NCBI RefSeq assembly: GCF_027213645.1
Contig: NZ_JAPWGL010000001.1
Coordinates: 124,001 to 188,000 of the forward strand
DNA: 64,000 nt
Direction of reading: 5' to 3'
Source of the DNA: Pedobacter rhodius
GTDB taxonomy: Bacteria; Bacteroidota; Bacteroidia; Sphingobacteriales; Sphingobacteriaceae
Part shown: positions 1 through 7,470 of the stretch, in pieces
Layout: the number at the start of each line of letters is the position of its first letter
How positions within the stretch are numbered: position 1 is the stretch's first letter
The notes under the pieces: generated by a model
The model's database searches: none
The model's input: the letters and a program-made list of their open reading frames with translations, nothing else
Told to the model about the DNA's origin: nothing
Made by a program: the position numbers and the translations under genes

Positions 1-167
1 TTTTATTTTTTTATTTTGTCCGTCTAAGTCTTTCTGTGTTTAAACGATCTTAAAAGATATTGTGTGTTTAAAATAATTGGGGAATAGGGAAGAAAATTCG
101 TTAGGCTGGCTCCTGTCTGATGATTTTTTGTGGGGATATTGCGTTTTTTAATTAAAACGAGGCACAA

Positions 168-719
168 TTAACGGATAATTCTTTCCTTTATCCAGACTGC
201 CGGGTTTCCCTGGTATACGCCGTAGGCTTCGAGATTTGTTTTCCCTACGCTACCCATCGTGAGTACACAGTGACTGTGTAAAATTAAGCCGGGAGCTATT
301 TGAGCGCCGGAACCTATCCAGGCACCGTCTTCAATAACTATCGGACTTATGATAAGATCAAATGAAGTTTTTTTATAGTTGTGATTACCGGTCATTAAAA
401 TAGCTTGTTGTGATATACAACAATTGTTCCCAATTTTAACCCAATCCAGGTTTTCGATATAGCAATCGGCAAGCCAGCTGTAATCACCAACTTCCAGCTT
501 CCATGGGTATTTAATGTGAATACCGGGTTTTATTCTAACCTCTTTTCCGATTTTTGAACCGAATAAACGTAAGATAAAAACCAATACAGAACTGAAGGGC
601 ATTAAACCGCTTTTAAAGAAAAAAACTGAAGTAAAATACCACAGGAATTGTTTAATACCGGAAGCACCTATCTCGAAACCACCCGTATTAAAGTTCTTAT
701 GAAGTTGTGTTTTTAACAA
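168..719 (-). CDS. WcaF-like putative acetyltransferase (left-handed beta-helix)
   Basis: Hexapeptide-repeat acyltransferase of the colanic-acid WcaF type, expected to O-acetylate a polysaccharide sugar in the cytoplasm. The C-terminal two thirds carries imperfect hexapeptide turns (KIGNNCCISQQAILMTGNHN, then VIEDGAWIGSGAQIAPG) and ends in the usual GNPAVWIKERI. The frame stays open upstream to 890, but that part lies inside the exosortase gene. I place the start at a TTG (719), giving about 183 aa, the usual family length, and beginning just after the exosortase stop at 730. It is the last gene of the long minus-strand polysaccharide operon. The family call is firm; the exact start is inferred. 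Confidence 0.8.
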   Translation of the reverse strand: MLKTQLHKNFNTGGFEIGASGIKQFLWYFTSVFFFKSGLMPFSSVLVFILRLFGSKIGKEVRIKPGIHIKYPWKLEVGDYSWLADCYIENLDWVKIGNNCCISQQAILMTGNHNYKKTSFDLIISPIVIEDGAWIGSGAQIAPGLILHSHCVLTMGSVGKTNLEAYGVYQGNPAVWIKERIIR

Positions 720-729
720 AGTATGTATT

Positions 730-1344
730 TTAATGATTGCCGTTGTAACTTGAAAATTTAGATTTTGAAGCTGCTGTGGTGTTTTTCTTAATCCAGATAT
801 AAAGCATAACAAAAATAATGATGTATACCAATACATTGAATATTTCATGGTGGTATTCAAAATATTTATGCTGACTACGAAATGCACCAAACAGTATACC
901 TAAACCTGCTATTCTACAAATATTCAGAAAATAAATACCAGCAATACCAACAACAAGCATTTTTATGGTTTCTTTCCAACTTGTAGGAAACGCTAAAACA
1001 AAAGCAGCTAAAAAACTCATTACACCCAATCCTAAACAAGAATAACTGATTCGCAAAAGTGGTCCGTTAACAACCATCACATCCTGTTCATTATGTATCG
1101 CATAGAATCCAAATAACTTTATTAGCCATATTGCGGGTATAATTATTGCGTTTTTTAAGCCCTGTATATAATTAAAATGATCAGCCAGGTAAGCATTATA
1201 ATATTTCCCTCCCGGACTCATCATACTGTTCATAAAAATATTTCCCTGACTGAAGACGATATATAATATGAAAAGCATTACAATAAATTTAATTACTTTT
1301 TTATCCGCTTGTTGCTTTGCCTGTTGAGTAGTGATTTCGCTCAT
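730..1344 (-). CDS. xrtY: Exosortase-family transpeptidase (XrtY-like)
   Basis: Integral membrane protein of 204 aa with about six hydrophobic segments and the exosortase/archaeosortase catalytic triad pattern: Cys103 in YSCLGLGVMSF, Arg144 in NICRIAGLGI, and His165/His166 in EYHHEIFN. Family members cut C-terminal sorting signals of secreted proteins at the membrane and are thought to transfer them to an anchor, usually in species with linked exopolysaccharide loci. Here it sits at the end of such a locus, near a Wzy-like polymerase (4095-5510). From memory, NCBI family naming has an exosortase Y with a Wzy-like partner; this was not checked. Candidate substrates are the CPIDN-tailed proteins at 38150-38545 and 41238-41651. 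Exosortase family is confident; subtype less so. Confidence 0.85.
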   Translation of the reverse strand: MSEITTQQAKQQADKKVIKFIVMLFILYIVFSQGNIFMNSMMSPGGKYYNAYLADHFNYIQGLKNAIIIPAIWLIKLFGFYAIHNEQDVMVVNGPLLRISYSCLGLGVMSFLAAFVLAFPTSWKETIKMLVVGIAGIYFLNICRIAGLGILFGAFRSQHKYFEYHHEIFNVLVYIIIFVMLYIWIKKNTTAASKSKFSSYNGNH

Positions 1345-1440
1345 ATATATTAAATCAATTTATACGTTCGTTAAAAGCAAAAATGGTTTCTTCAAAATTA
1401 TTTAAAAATAGCTGAAACAATACTTTCTAATCTTGATTTC

Positions 1441-1503
1441 GTCTAACGTCTAACGTCTAACGTCTAACGTCTAACGTCTAACGTCTAACGTCTAACGTCT
1501 AAC
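1441..1503. repeat. Tandem heptamer repeat, 9 x GTCTAAC
   Basis: Nine perfect head-to-tail copies of GTCTAAC (63 bp). On the minus strand the repeat reads GTTAGAC and supplies the last codons (L-D-V-R-R) and the TAG stop of the glycosyltransferase gene ending at 1485. Because the period is 7 and each unit carries TAG, all three minus frames close within 21 bases. Copy-number change would therefore alter only the last few residues. Confidence 0.95.
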
Positions 1504-2348
1504 CCGGATTGTAGCGATTTAATTTTCTTATCCACTAATTTTCTAAACCAAAAACCCTGCAGATAATGAAAATGCCTGGCCGTTTTATTATCCATAAAGC
1601 CCAGTTGGAAAATCATACGGAAGCTATAATAAAAATAAGGTCTTATGCCCAGCGGAAGTTTCCACCATAAACGTTTTAACCAGGCTTTTCTTTCATCAGG
1701 ATTGCCCGTCAGGTTAGGTTTTAAAGATTGGCGTCTGAGATTTTGCATTCTATCAATTTCTTCATGGGCAATTAAATCGCTATAACGCTCATGTTTCTCA
1801 AACCAAAAATTGATGTCATTTTCTTTCAGATTTTCTTCCAGCAGGTGGCCGTCTTTCCAGACGATGGTTTTACCTGGTACGATAAACCGGTGATCCATAT
1901 TTTCATTCAAATCAGAATATCCAATTCCGGTTCTGAACATTTTTAAAAGGTAAATAGGGTAGTAGCCCCCATAACGAATCCAGCTCCCCTGAAAAAAGTT
2001 CTTCCGATTAAAATAGATACCATTTATCCCTTCAAAATTATGATCATTAAATTTTTGAAGTCTGTCAAAAAGTTCGGGTGTTACAATCTGATCGGCATCT
2101 AAACCAATTGTCCACGGCGTTTTTATAGCAAAGTTCTTTAGTGCATAATCCCATTGCCTTGGATGGTTTTCGAATGGATTTACCTGAACCACAGCCCCGA
2201 ATTTTTTTGCTATTTCTATGGTATTATCCTGACTACCACTATCAAGAACGAAGATTTGAGCGGATAAATCCACTATAGATTTCAATAACCTTGACAAATG
2301 AATTTCTTCGTTATAGGTAAGTATAATAAAACTGAAGTCTTTATTCAT
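1485..2348 (-). CDS. Glycosyltransferase family 2 (WaaE/KdtX-like)
   Basis: Cytoplasmic GT-A glycosyltransferase of about 287 aa. The N-terminus has the GT2 opening FSFIILTYNEE, followed by FVLDSGSQDNT and a DADQI metal/nucleotide site. The later region (IYFNRKNFFQGSWIRYGG) resembles lipopolysaccharide core beta-glucosyltransferases of the WaaE type. The frame is open to 2375, but I choose the internal ATG at 2348 (MNKDFSF) because family members start right before the first beta strand. The stop codon lies in the GTCTAAC tandem repeat, so the extreme C-terminus (GLDVRR) is repeat-encoded. Upstream is a repeat-rich spacer of about 230 bp, so the gene may be transcribed together with or separately from the GT4 gene before it. 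Confidence 0.85.
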   Translation of the reverse strand: MNKDFSFIILTYNEEIHLSRLLKSIVDLSAQIFVLDSGSQDNTIEIAKKFGAVVQVNPFENHPRQWDYALKNFAIKTPWTIGLDADQIVTPELFDRLQKFNDHNFEGINGIYFNRKNFFQGSWIRYGGYYPIYLLKMFRTGIGYSDLNENMDHRFIVPGKTIVWKDGHLLEENLKENDINFWFEKHERYSDLIAHEEIDRMQNLRRQSLKPNLTGNPDERKAWLKRLWWKLPLGIRPYFYYSFRMIFQLGFMDNKTARHFHYLQGFWFRKLVDKKIKSLQSGLDVRR

Positions 2349-2428
2349 TATGTTATTCGCTATTTTTCGTTTCAAAAAGATACCTGTAGGTGGAAGGTGT
2401 TTAAATGAAATAACCCTTATTCATGCTG

Positions 2429-2568
2429 ATCCGATAACTATCGGATTCCAGCCTGCCGCAGGCACAATGTCATTAAGTTAAGCGAAAAGGCTGTCAGTCT
2501 GAGCCTGTCAAAGACCTTTTTATAATCAAAAATAAAAATATCTGTCCTTCGACAAGCTCAGGATGACA
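2429..2568. repeat. Intergenic palindromic repeat cluster
   Basis: The spacer between two glycosyltransferase genes holds stacked inverted repeats: ATCCGATA-AC-TATCGGAT (2429-2446), GCCTGC-C-GCAGGC (2451-2463), and two inverted copies of one dispersed element at 2492-2516 and 2544-2568 (second copy reads GTCATCCTGAGCTTGTCGAA on the minus strand). The latter pair can form a long imperfect stem-loop around a roughly 27-base AT-rich loop. A further copy lies at 4032-4055. Elements of this type recur in Bacteroidota genomes and may act as terminators or processing sites; that role is inference. Confidence 0.8.
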
Positions 2569-2575
2569 ATATTTT

Positions 2576-3961
2576 TTATTTTTTCCTTAACTTAACGATA
2601 TTGGCCGGAGGCGAAATATTTTCAGCATATTTTCCAATTACACGCTTATATAATTCTGTATATTTCGATACCAAAACATTATCATCAAAATCTGCTCTGA
2701 TTATTTGTGGAGCAATCGTATTGATTAAATTAAGTTTCATTTTATCCCGCTCAATCGATTTTAACTGCTGGCTTATGTCTTCAATATTAAGGCTGGTTAT
2801 CCATCCCAAATTCTTTTCAGCAACATATGCAGATAGACCGACTTTATTTGATAGAAGCACAGCTGTCCCGACACTTAAACTTTCTACCACAACATTTGCA
2901 AAGTTTTCATTGTATGAAATTAAAACCGATAAATCATGGCTTGCCAGTAAATCGAATTTTTCTTCATTTGAAATTTGCCCCAGCCATTTTATATTGTGAT
3001 TAAGCTTTAAATTTTCAGCTTTCCGCTTTAAGGTTTCAACATATGCTTTCGCGCCCGAACCAGCTAAAGTTAGCGACCAGGGAAAATCCAATAATGGTAA
3101 AGCATCAAAAAGAAGATCGAGTCCCTTCTTTTCTTCAATCCGCGACAAAAAAATCATTTTAAATGTTTCGTTATCACCTTGATACTTGCGACTAGCATCT
3201 TGATACTCGCTACTCGCTACTTGATACTCACTACTTGCTACTTGATACTTACCACCTGCTACCTGATGCCCAATGTTGATCAAATTCGGAATAACTGTAA
3301 TACTTATTGGTTGCACAATCTTTAATATGTCTTCTTGTTCTTGTTCGGTGGTTGCGTGAATGTGGCAATATTGCAGAAGTTTTTTCCCGATTAGGTTGTG
3401 AAGAATTTTTTTTGAAAGCGAATTGCGGTTATTTTGTGTGTAATCAGTAAGCATTCCCCTCGGCGAGAGCACCACAGGCACCTTATAAAATTTTGCTAAC
3501 CAACAGCTCAAAACCGAAACCAGGTTCCACCAGGCGTGGATGTGTATAATCAGTTCGTTGTTCGTTAATTGTTGTTCTTTTTTTTTTGTAACTCGTCCTT
3601 GGTTAAAATTTGAGTTCAGTTTGTCCGGCTTTGATCTTTCAGCTTTTAACTTTAAGCTGTTAATAATTTCTCTTCTCAGCGTCCACAACAAGCCTGGCGA
3701 AAAATGACTGTGATCTTTAGTAAGGCGGCTAAAATATGTAACAAATACACCGTCTATAATGTGCTTTTCCCCGGCTTCAATACGAAGTTCATGCTTGCCA
3801 TTTGCAGTTGTCGTCAACACTTCTAAATGGGTTATAGCTTTATTCCTTATTTCTTGTTCATCAGTCCTAATAAAAGCTTCACATAGTTTCGCAACCGATT
3901 GTATCGGCCCGCCATAAATGTACGCAGGTTTATAAGAAGGAGTAATATGAAGAATTTTCAT
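2576..3961 (-). CDS. Glycosyltransferase family 4 with repeat-encoded insertions
   Basis: GT-B glycosyltransferase. The N-terminal domain starts MKILHITPSYKPAYIYGGP, and the C-terminal domain has FLSRIEEKKGLDLL and the donor-site region NENFANVVVESLSVGTAVLL. I use the ATG at 3961 rather than the in-frame ATG at 3979 because the first beta strand follows directly. The protein is about 461 aa, longer than a typical GT4, because three low-complexity stretches interrupt it: around residues 100-110 (KLKAERSK), 129-137 (EQQLTNNEL), and 231-262 (repeated YQVASSE). Their DNA matches repeat families found between genes elsewhere in the window. The first two lie in the N-terminal domain and the third near the interdomain linker. 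From memory the XrtY setting has an associated glycosyltransferase; this gene is a candidate. Confidence 0.85.
   Translation of the reverse strand: MKILHITPSYKPAYIYGGPIQSVAKLCEAFIRTDEQEIRNKAITHLEVLTTTANGKHELRIEAGEKHIIDGVFVTYFSRLTKDHSHFSPGLLWTLRREIINSLKLKAERSKPDKLNSNFNQGRVTKKKEQQLTNNELIIHIHAWWNLVSVLSCWLAKFYKVPVVLSPRGMLTDYTQNNRNSLSKKILHNLIGKKLLQYCHIHATTEQEQEDILKIVQPISITVIPNLINIGHQVAGGKYQVASSEYQVASSEYQDASRKYQGDNETFKMIFLSRIEEKKGLDLLFDALPLLDFPWSLTLAGSGAKAYVETLKRKAENLKLNHNIKWLGQISNEEKFDLLASHDLSVLISYNENFANVVVESLSVGTAVLLSNKVGLSAYVAEKNLGWITSLNIEDISQQLKSIERDKMKLNLINTIAPQIIRADFDDNVLVSKYTELYKRVIGKYAENISPPANIVKLRKK
3176..3270. repeat. In-frame tandem repeat inside GT4 gene
   Basis: Imperfect tandem repeat on the plus strand built from units like TACTCGCTACTTGA and TACTTGCTACTTGA, period about 21 bases. 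On the coding (minus) strand it encodes repeated YQVASSE-type heptapeptides just before the C-terminal Rossmann domain of the GT4 at 2576-3961. The period is a multiple of three, so copy-number change keeps the reading frame. Confidence 0.9.
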
Positions 3962-4031
3962 TTTTTCTCTTATTGTCATCCCCCTCTTTTAAGGGGTAAC
4001 TCGCAGAATAGGATGTTTTTTTATGAATCTT

Positions 4032-4055
4032 TGTCATCCTGAGCCGGTCGAAGGA
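4032..4055. repeat. Dispersed repeat, solo copy (GTCATCCTGAGCC type)
   Basis: Single copy of the element that forms the hairpin at 2492-2568: plus strand TGTCATCCTGAGCCGGTCGA and onwards, ending in AGGAT. It lies in the spacer of about 130 bp between the GT4 gene and the Wzy-like gene. No partner copy is close enough to make a stem here. Confidence 0.8.
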
Positions 4056-4094
4056 TAAACAAATAAACAACGTGGTAAAAGATGCCCAAAACGG

Positions 4095-5510
4095 TTAATA
4101 AGCAGGTCTTAAAATTTTTAGCAGTTTTAAAACTTCATTTAGGGCAATCATAATAATAAAGCCCCAGAAAATATTGTTAAACATAAATTCAAAATTATTA
4201 CCCCGCCAAAGTCCCTGAAAAATACTGTTAAAAATGATCACACAACCCAGCTCGTAACCGCCAAATATGGATTCGGCAAGGTTACATAGAGATTGCACAA
4301 GTAAACCATAAAGCAGCATCGTAAAAAATACACCCGGAATACCCCAGCTTAAATAGGCATCAACAACTGGCCGGGTTTTAGCCGATACCGGCGACATCGG
4401 ATTCGCAGCTCCGGCCGCATACACCCGTTCCATCGATACACTTTCCATGTTAGGTTTACCTGACCAAAATACCCTGGGCACCAAAGCTTCTATTGAATTT
4501 TCGACAATTTCCCAGCCATAATAGTCATGATGTCGAGGTACATAATCAATAAACTGGGTGAACATATTCGTTTCACTTAATCGTTCAGTTAAGAAAGCCC
4601 AGTTGGTTTGCTCAATAATATCCTCATTAGCATCTTCACTAATGGTTTTCAAGGCTTGTGTCTGTGCATCTTCTGCACTAATCTCTCCACTCCAGCTTTG
4701 TCTGATGGTATTGTTATACGTAGGTAAGAAATATAATAAAACATAGGCTGTTGGAATGGAAATATAAAGTACAAATTTTTTATAATAGGGCAGAAATACA
4801 CAGGCAAGTACAATCACATTTGTAATTATTGGCTCTTTATAGCCCGATAAGGATGCATGTAGAAAATTAACAAAAAAAATAGATGCACCAATTGCAATGT
4901 AACTAATGTTCTTTGTTGTAATGCCTTTTACAAAAAGAACAGCAGCGCATGATATACCAACAGTTGTTAATGGTAAGGCGATTTGACTGAAGCCAGCTAT
5001 ACTTTGGCAAATTGAACCTATTGCAAATACAATTACACCTAGCCATACCAAAAAATCCTGGCCCTTAAAAGCCTGAATATTTTTAATCTTTATATTTGCT
5101 GTTTTAATGCTCAATAGAATACCGGTGGTTAAAGCCGCATGACCTAATAAGCACAATCTTTGGCAAGAAGCAATTAAAGCGGTTTGTTCGCTTTCCTTAA
5201 ATTCAGCACCATAATTTATTTCCGTGAAGTATCTATACCCCAGGTGGTCTAGAAAATAAAAAACAGAGGTTACGCACATAAAACCTGCAAAAATAAATTG
5301 GGTCAAAAATAATGGACGCATAATTTGCTGGTAAACCGGCAAATCTTTTTGATAATAGGCTACAGGCGAGAACCAGGTAATATAAAATATGAATAAAGAA
5401 CCTGACCATGCCACCAGGTAGGATATAACAGGGCTATTTATCAACAGATAGGATAGCACTGCCGGTAAATAAAAAGTAAGTATAGTTTGTACTTTATTTT
5501 TTTGGTTCAT
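4095..5510 (-). CDS. Wzy-like polymerase associated with exosortase
   Basis: Polytopic membrane protein of 471 aa with around ten hydrophobic helices, and a long extracytoplasmic loop (roughly residues 265-385) between the later helices. This is the layout of O-antigen/exopolysaccharide polymerases (Wzy), which join repeat units at the periplasmic face. The loop has conserved-looking charged and aromatic residues (WAFLTERLSETNMFTQFIDY, then LVPRVFWSGKPN). Wzy proteins diverge strongly, so the call rests on topology, loop and context. It lies between glycosyltransferases and close to the exosortase. From memory a Wzy-like partner family is linked to exosortase Y. It overlaps the upstream GT4 gene by 17 bp, so the two are probably translated together. 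Confidence 0.75.
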   Translation of the reverse strand: MNQKNKVQTILTFYLPAVLSYLLINSPVISYLVAWSGSLFIFYITWFSPVAYYQKDLPVYQQIMRPLFLTQFIFAGFMCVTSVFYFLDHLGYRYFTEINYGAEFKESEQTALIASCQRLCLLGHAALTTGILLSIKTANIKIKNIQAFKGQDFLVWLGVIVFAIGSICQSIAGFSQIALPLTTVGISCAAVLFVKGITTKNISYIAIGASIFFVNFLHASLSGYKEPIITNVIVLACVFLPYYKKFVLYISIPTAYVLLYFLPTYNNTIRQSWSGEISAEDAQTQALKTISEDANEDIIEQTNWAFLTERLSETNMFTQFIDYVPRHHDYYGWEIVENSIEALVPRVFWSGKPNMESVSMERVYAAGAANPMSPVSAKTRPVVDAYLSWGIPGVFFTMLLYGLLVQSLCNLAESIFGGYELGCVIIFNSIFQGLWRGNNFEFMFNNIFWGFIIMIALNEVLKLLKILRPAY

Positions 5511-6657
5511 TAGTAATAATTTGTAAAAGATGCTTTACTTGTTCATCCAATGACCAGCTGTTAATGAGTGTTTTCGACGCAGTGCCATACGAACTAAGTA
5601 AATTTCGATCAGAACAAAGATAGGCCAACTTATTTTTTAAATCTTCAAAATCCATGTAATTAAAGATTTTTCCATTTTTGCCCTGCTTAACCAAATCATT
5701 TGCACAGCCAACCCTATCTGAAACCAGAATAGCTTTACTACTTGCCATCGCTTCATTTACAGCTAAGCCCCAGGTTTCGCTTAAGGATGGCAGGCAAAAT
5801 AAATCACAAGATTGATAAATTACAGGCATTTCGGTTTGATTCTGAAAATCCATAAAATGAATTCGATTATGATTTGCTTTTTGCTTTTTGCTTTTAGCTT
5901 TTAACTTTAGTTCTAGCGGTCCGCTACCCACAAAAAGCAAATGTGTGTTTGTTAAATCGAGTTCAATAAAGGCGCGCAATAAAATTAAAGGACTTTTAAC
6001 GACATCAAATTTACCCGCAAAAAGAACTAAAACTTCATCACTACGGATGCCTAGCTTTGCTCTTAAAGATTCCGCTTCTGTATGTCTATCTTCAAAAAAC
6101 CTTTTGTTATCTATGGCATGGGGTGCAAACGCCAGTTGATTTTCTTTTAGTCCATATTTTTCAAAGTAAGCCCTGTTTGCTGTTCCTGTATAAAAAGCAA
6201 AATCGACATGACGATATACCCACTTTAAAAATGGCTTTTTAAAAAAAGTTTTCCATTTGGCACTTCTGCTAAATAATGTCGAATCACCTCTGAAATAAAT
6301 GGGAATTTTTCCCTTAAAATATCTAATCAGATTAAGATGGCTAACATAAGCCCAACCATAAATTAAAATAGCATCAGGTTTATAAATTTTAATTTGTTCA
6401 TTCAGGTTTGGATTTATAATTCCCTTAAAATGATGGGTACCAGGATTTTTGGATGTATTTTCTATAAATTCATATGCATATCCGGTTAACAAAGGCAAGT
6501 CCCATTCAATATATTGATTGAAGCCTCTGTCGAATGAAGAAAAGTTTGAACCCAAGGTGTAAAATACTTTTAACTCACTTTGTTGTGCCATTAATTGAAA
6601 AACAGGCGCATAATATTGAATAGGATGGGTACTGATAATAGCCAGTTTCTTATTCAT
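5494..6657 (-). CDS. Glycosyltransferase family 4
   Basis: GT-B retaining glycosyltransferase, 387 aa. The N-terminal half starts KLAIISTHPIQYYAPVFQLM and has HLNLIRYFKGKIPIYFRGDS. The C-terminal Rossmann domain has VLFAGKFDVVKSPLILLRAF and the nucleotide-sugar site SLSETWGLAVNEAMASSKAI. Residues near 254-264 (KLKAKSKKQKA) are encoded by a TTTGCTTTT-type simple repeat at about 5875-5912, of the same family as repeats in the neighbouring GT4. It overlaps both neighbours (17 bp downstream, 8 bp upstream), indicating one transcript. Confidence 0.88.
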   Translation of the reverse strand: MNKKLAIISTHPIQYYAPVFQLMAQQSELKVFYTLGSNFSSFDRGFNQYIEWDLPLLTGYAYEFIENTSKNPGTHHFKGIINPNLNEQIKIYKPDAILIYGWAYVSHLNLIRYFKGKIPIYFRGDSTLFSRSAKWKTFFKKPFLKWVYRHVDFAFYTGTANRAYFEKYGLKENQLAFAPHAIDNKRFFEDRHTEAESLRAKLGIRSDEVLVLFAGKFDVVKSPLILLRAFIELDLTNTHLLFVGSGPLELKLKAKSKKQKANHNRIHFMDFQNQTEMPVIYQSCDLFCLPSLSETWGLAVNEAMASSKAILVSDRVGCANDLVKQGKNGKIFNYMDFEDLKNKLAYLCSDRNLLSSYGTASKTLINSWSLDEQVKHLLQIITNEPKK

Positions 6658-7465
6658 TTGGTAAAGCTAATATGTTTCCAGAAACCAAATTTTTGAAGCT
6701 TTCAATGGTCTTTAAGCCATCTCGATTAATGTATTGAAATTGATAACCCAATGAAGCAAGTAAGAACAAAATGTAATCTTCCGAACGACTAGTTTTTCGA
6801 TGATAATCCTGGTCGAATTCAAATATGATTTTTGGTTTATTCTTTTTTATTGTTTCAATTAACCCGTCCAATACATAACTTTCATAACCCTCTACATCTA
6901 TTTTAATGAAATCCACTTTTTGGTTATCAACAATGTCATCGCCAACTACACATTCAATCGGGACATCGCCATTTAACTCAAAAAGGTTATAAGCACCCGG
7001 ATTAGTGCTCTTTAAATCGACTTGTATGCTGATTTGTTCTTTTTTATTACTTAGTGCGACATTATGGGTAATGATATTAGAGAAATTGTTCAACTGAATA
7101 TTATTATTTAATGACTTATAATTATCTGGGATGGGTTCGAAAGCGGTTACCAAACCTTTGCCGCCGGTTAATTGCGCAAAGTATAAGGTATGAAACCCTA
7201 TGTTTGCGCCAACATCTAATATATAATCACCGGGATTAATAATGGACTTAAATATCTTTTTCAATTCTGGTTCATAATCACCGGTATACACAATCTTGCC
7301 ACCAATCCAGGTATTGCAGTCACAATTTATTTTGAAATTCCCTTCAAGGGGTTTTACAGCAATGGTTTGTTTTTTAAATTTTTGGTTGATAAAAAAATAA
7401 TTGAATAACCTGTCTTGCCCTCTGAAAAAGGGCCGTCTGAGTATAAATTTATAAAGGTTTTGCAT
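6650..7465 (-). CDS. FkbM-family methyltransferase
   Basis: SAM-dependent methyltransferase of the FkbM type, 271 aa, probably O-methylating a sugar hydroxyl of the polysaccharide. Motif I is DYILDVGANIGFHTLYFAQL (about residues 93-112), followed by TAFEPIPDNYKSL and the characteristic DFIKIDVEGYESYVLDGL. The first 90 residues are basic and less conserved. It overlaps the downstream GT4 gene by 8 bp and lies 5 bp after the preceding gene. The acceptor sugar cannot be read from sequence. Confidence 0.88.
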   Translation of the reverse strand: MQNLYKFILRRPFFRGQDRLFNYFFINQKFKKQTIAVKPLEGNFKINCDCNTWIGGKIVYTGDYEPELKKIFKSIINPGDYILDVGANIGFHTLYFAQLTGGKGLVTAFEPIPDNYKSLNNNIQLNNFSNIITHNVALSNKKEQISIQVDLKSTNPGAYNLFELNGDVPIECVVGDDIVDNQKVDFIKIDVEGYESYVLDGLIETIKKNKPKIIFEFDQDYHRKTSRSEDYILFLLASLGYQFQYINRDGLKTIESFKNLVSGNILALPNE

Positions 7466-7470
7466 AAAGT

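Noticed and set aside
1441..1503. Possible CRISPR array from the regular repeats
   Set aside because: The unit is 7 bp with no spacers and there are no cas genes; it is a simple tandem repeat.
2601..2999. Plus-strand open frame of 132 codons opposite the GT4
   Set aside because: It is the antisense shadow of a well-supported glycosyltransferase gene and has no family features.
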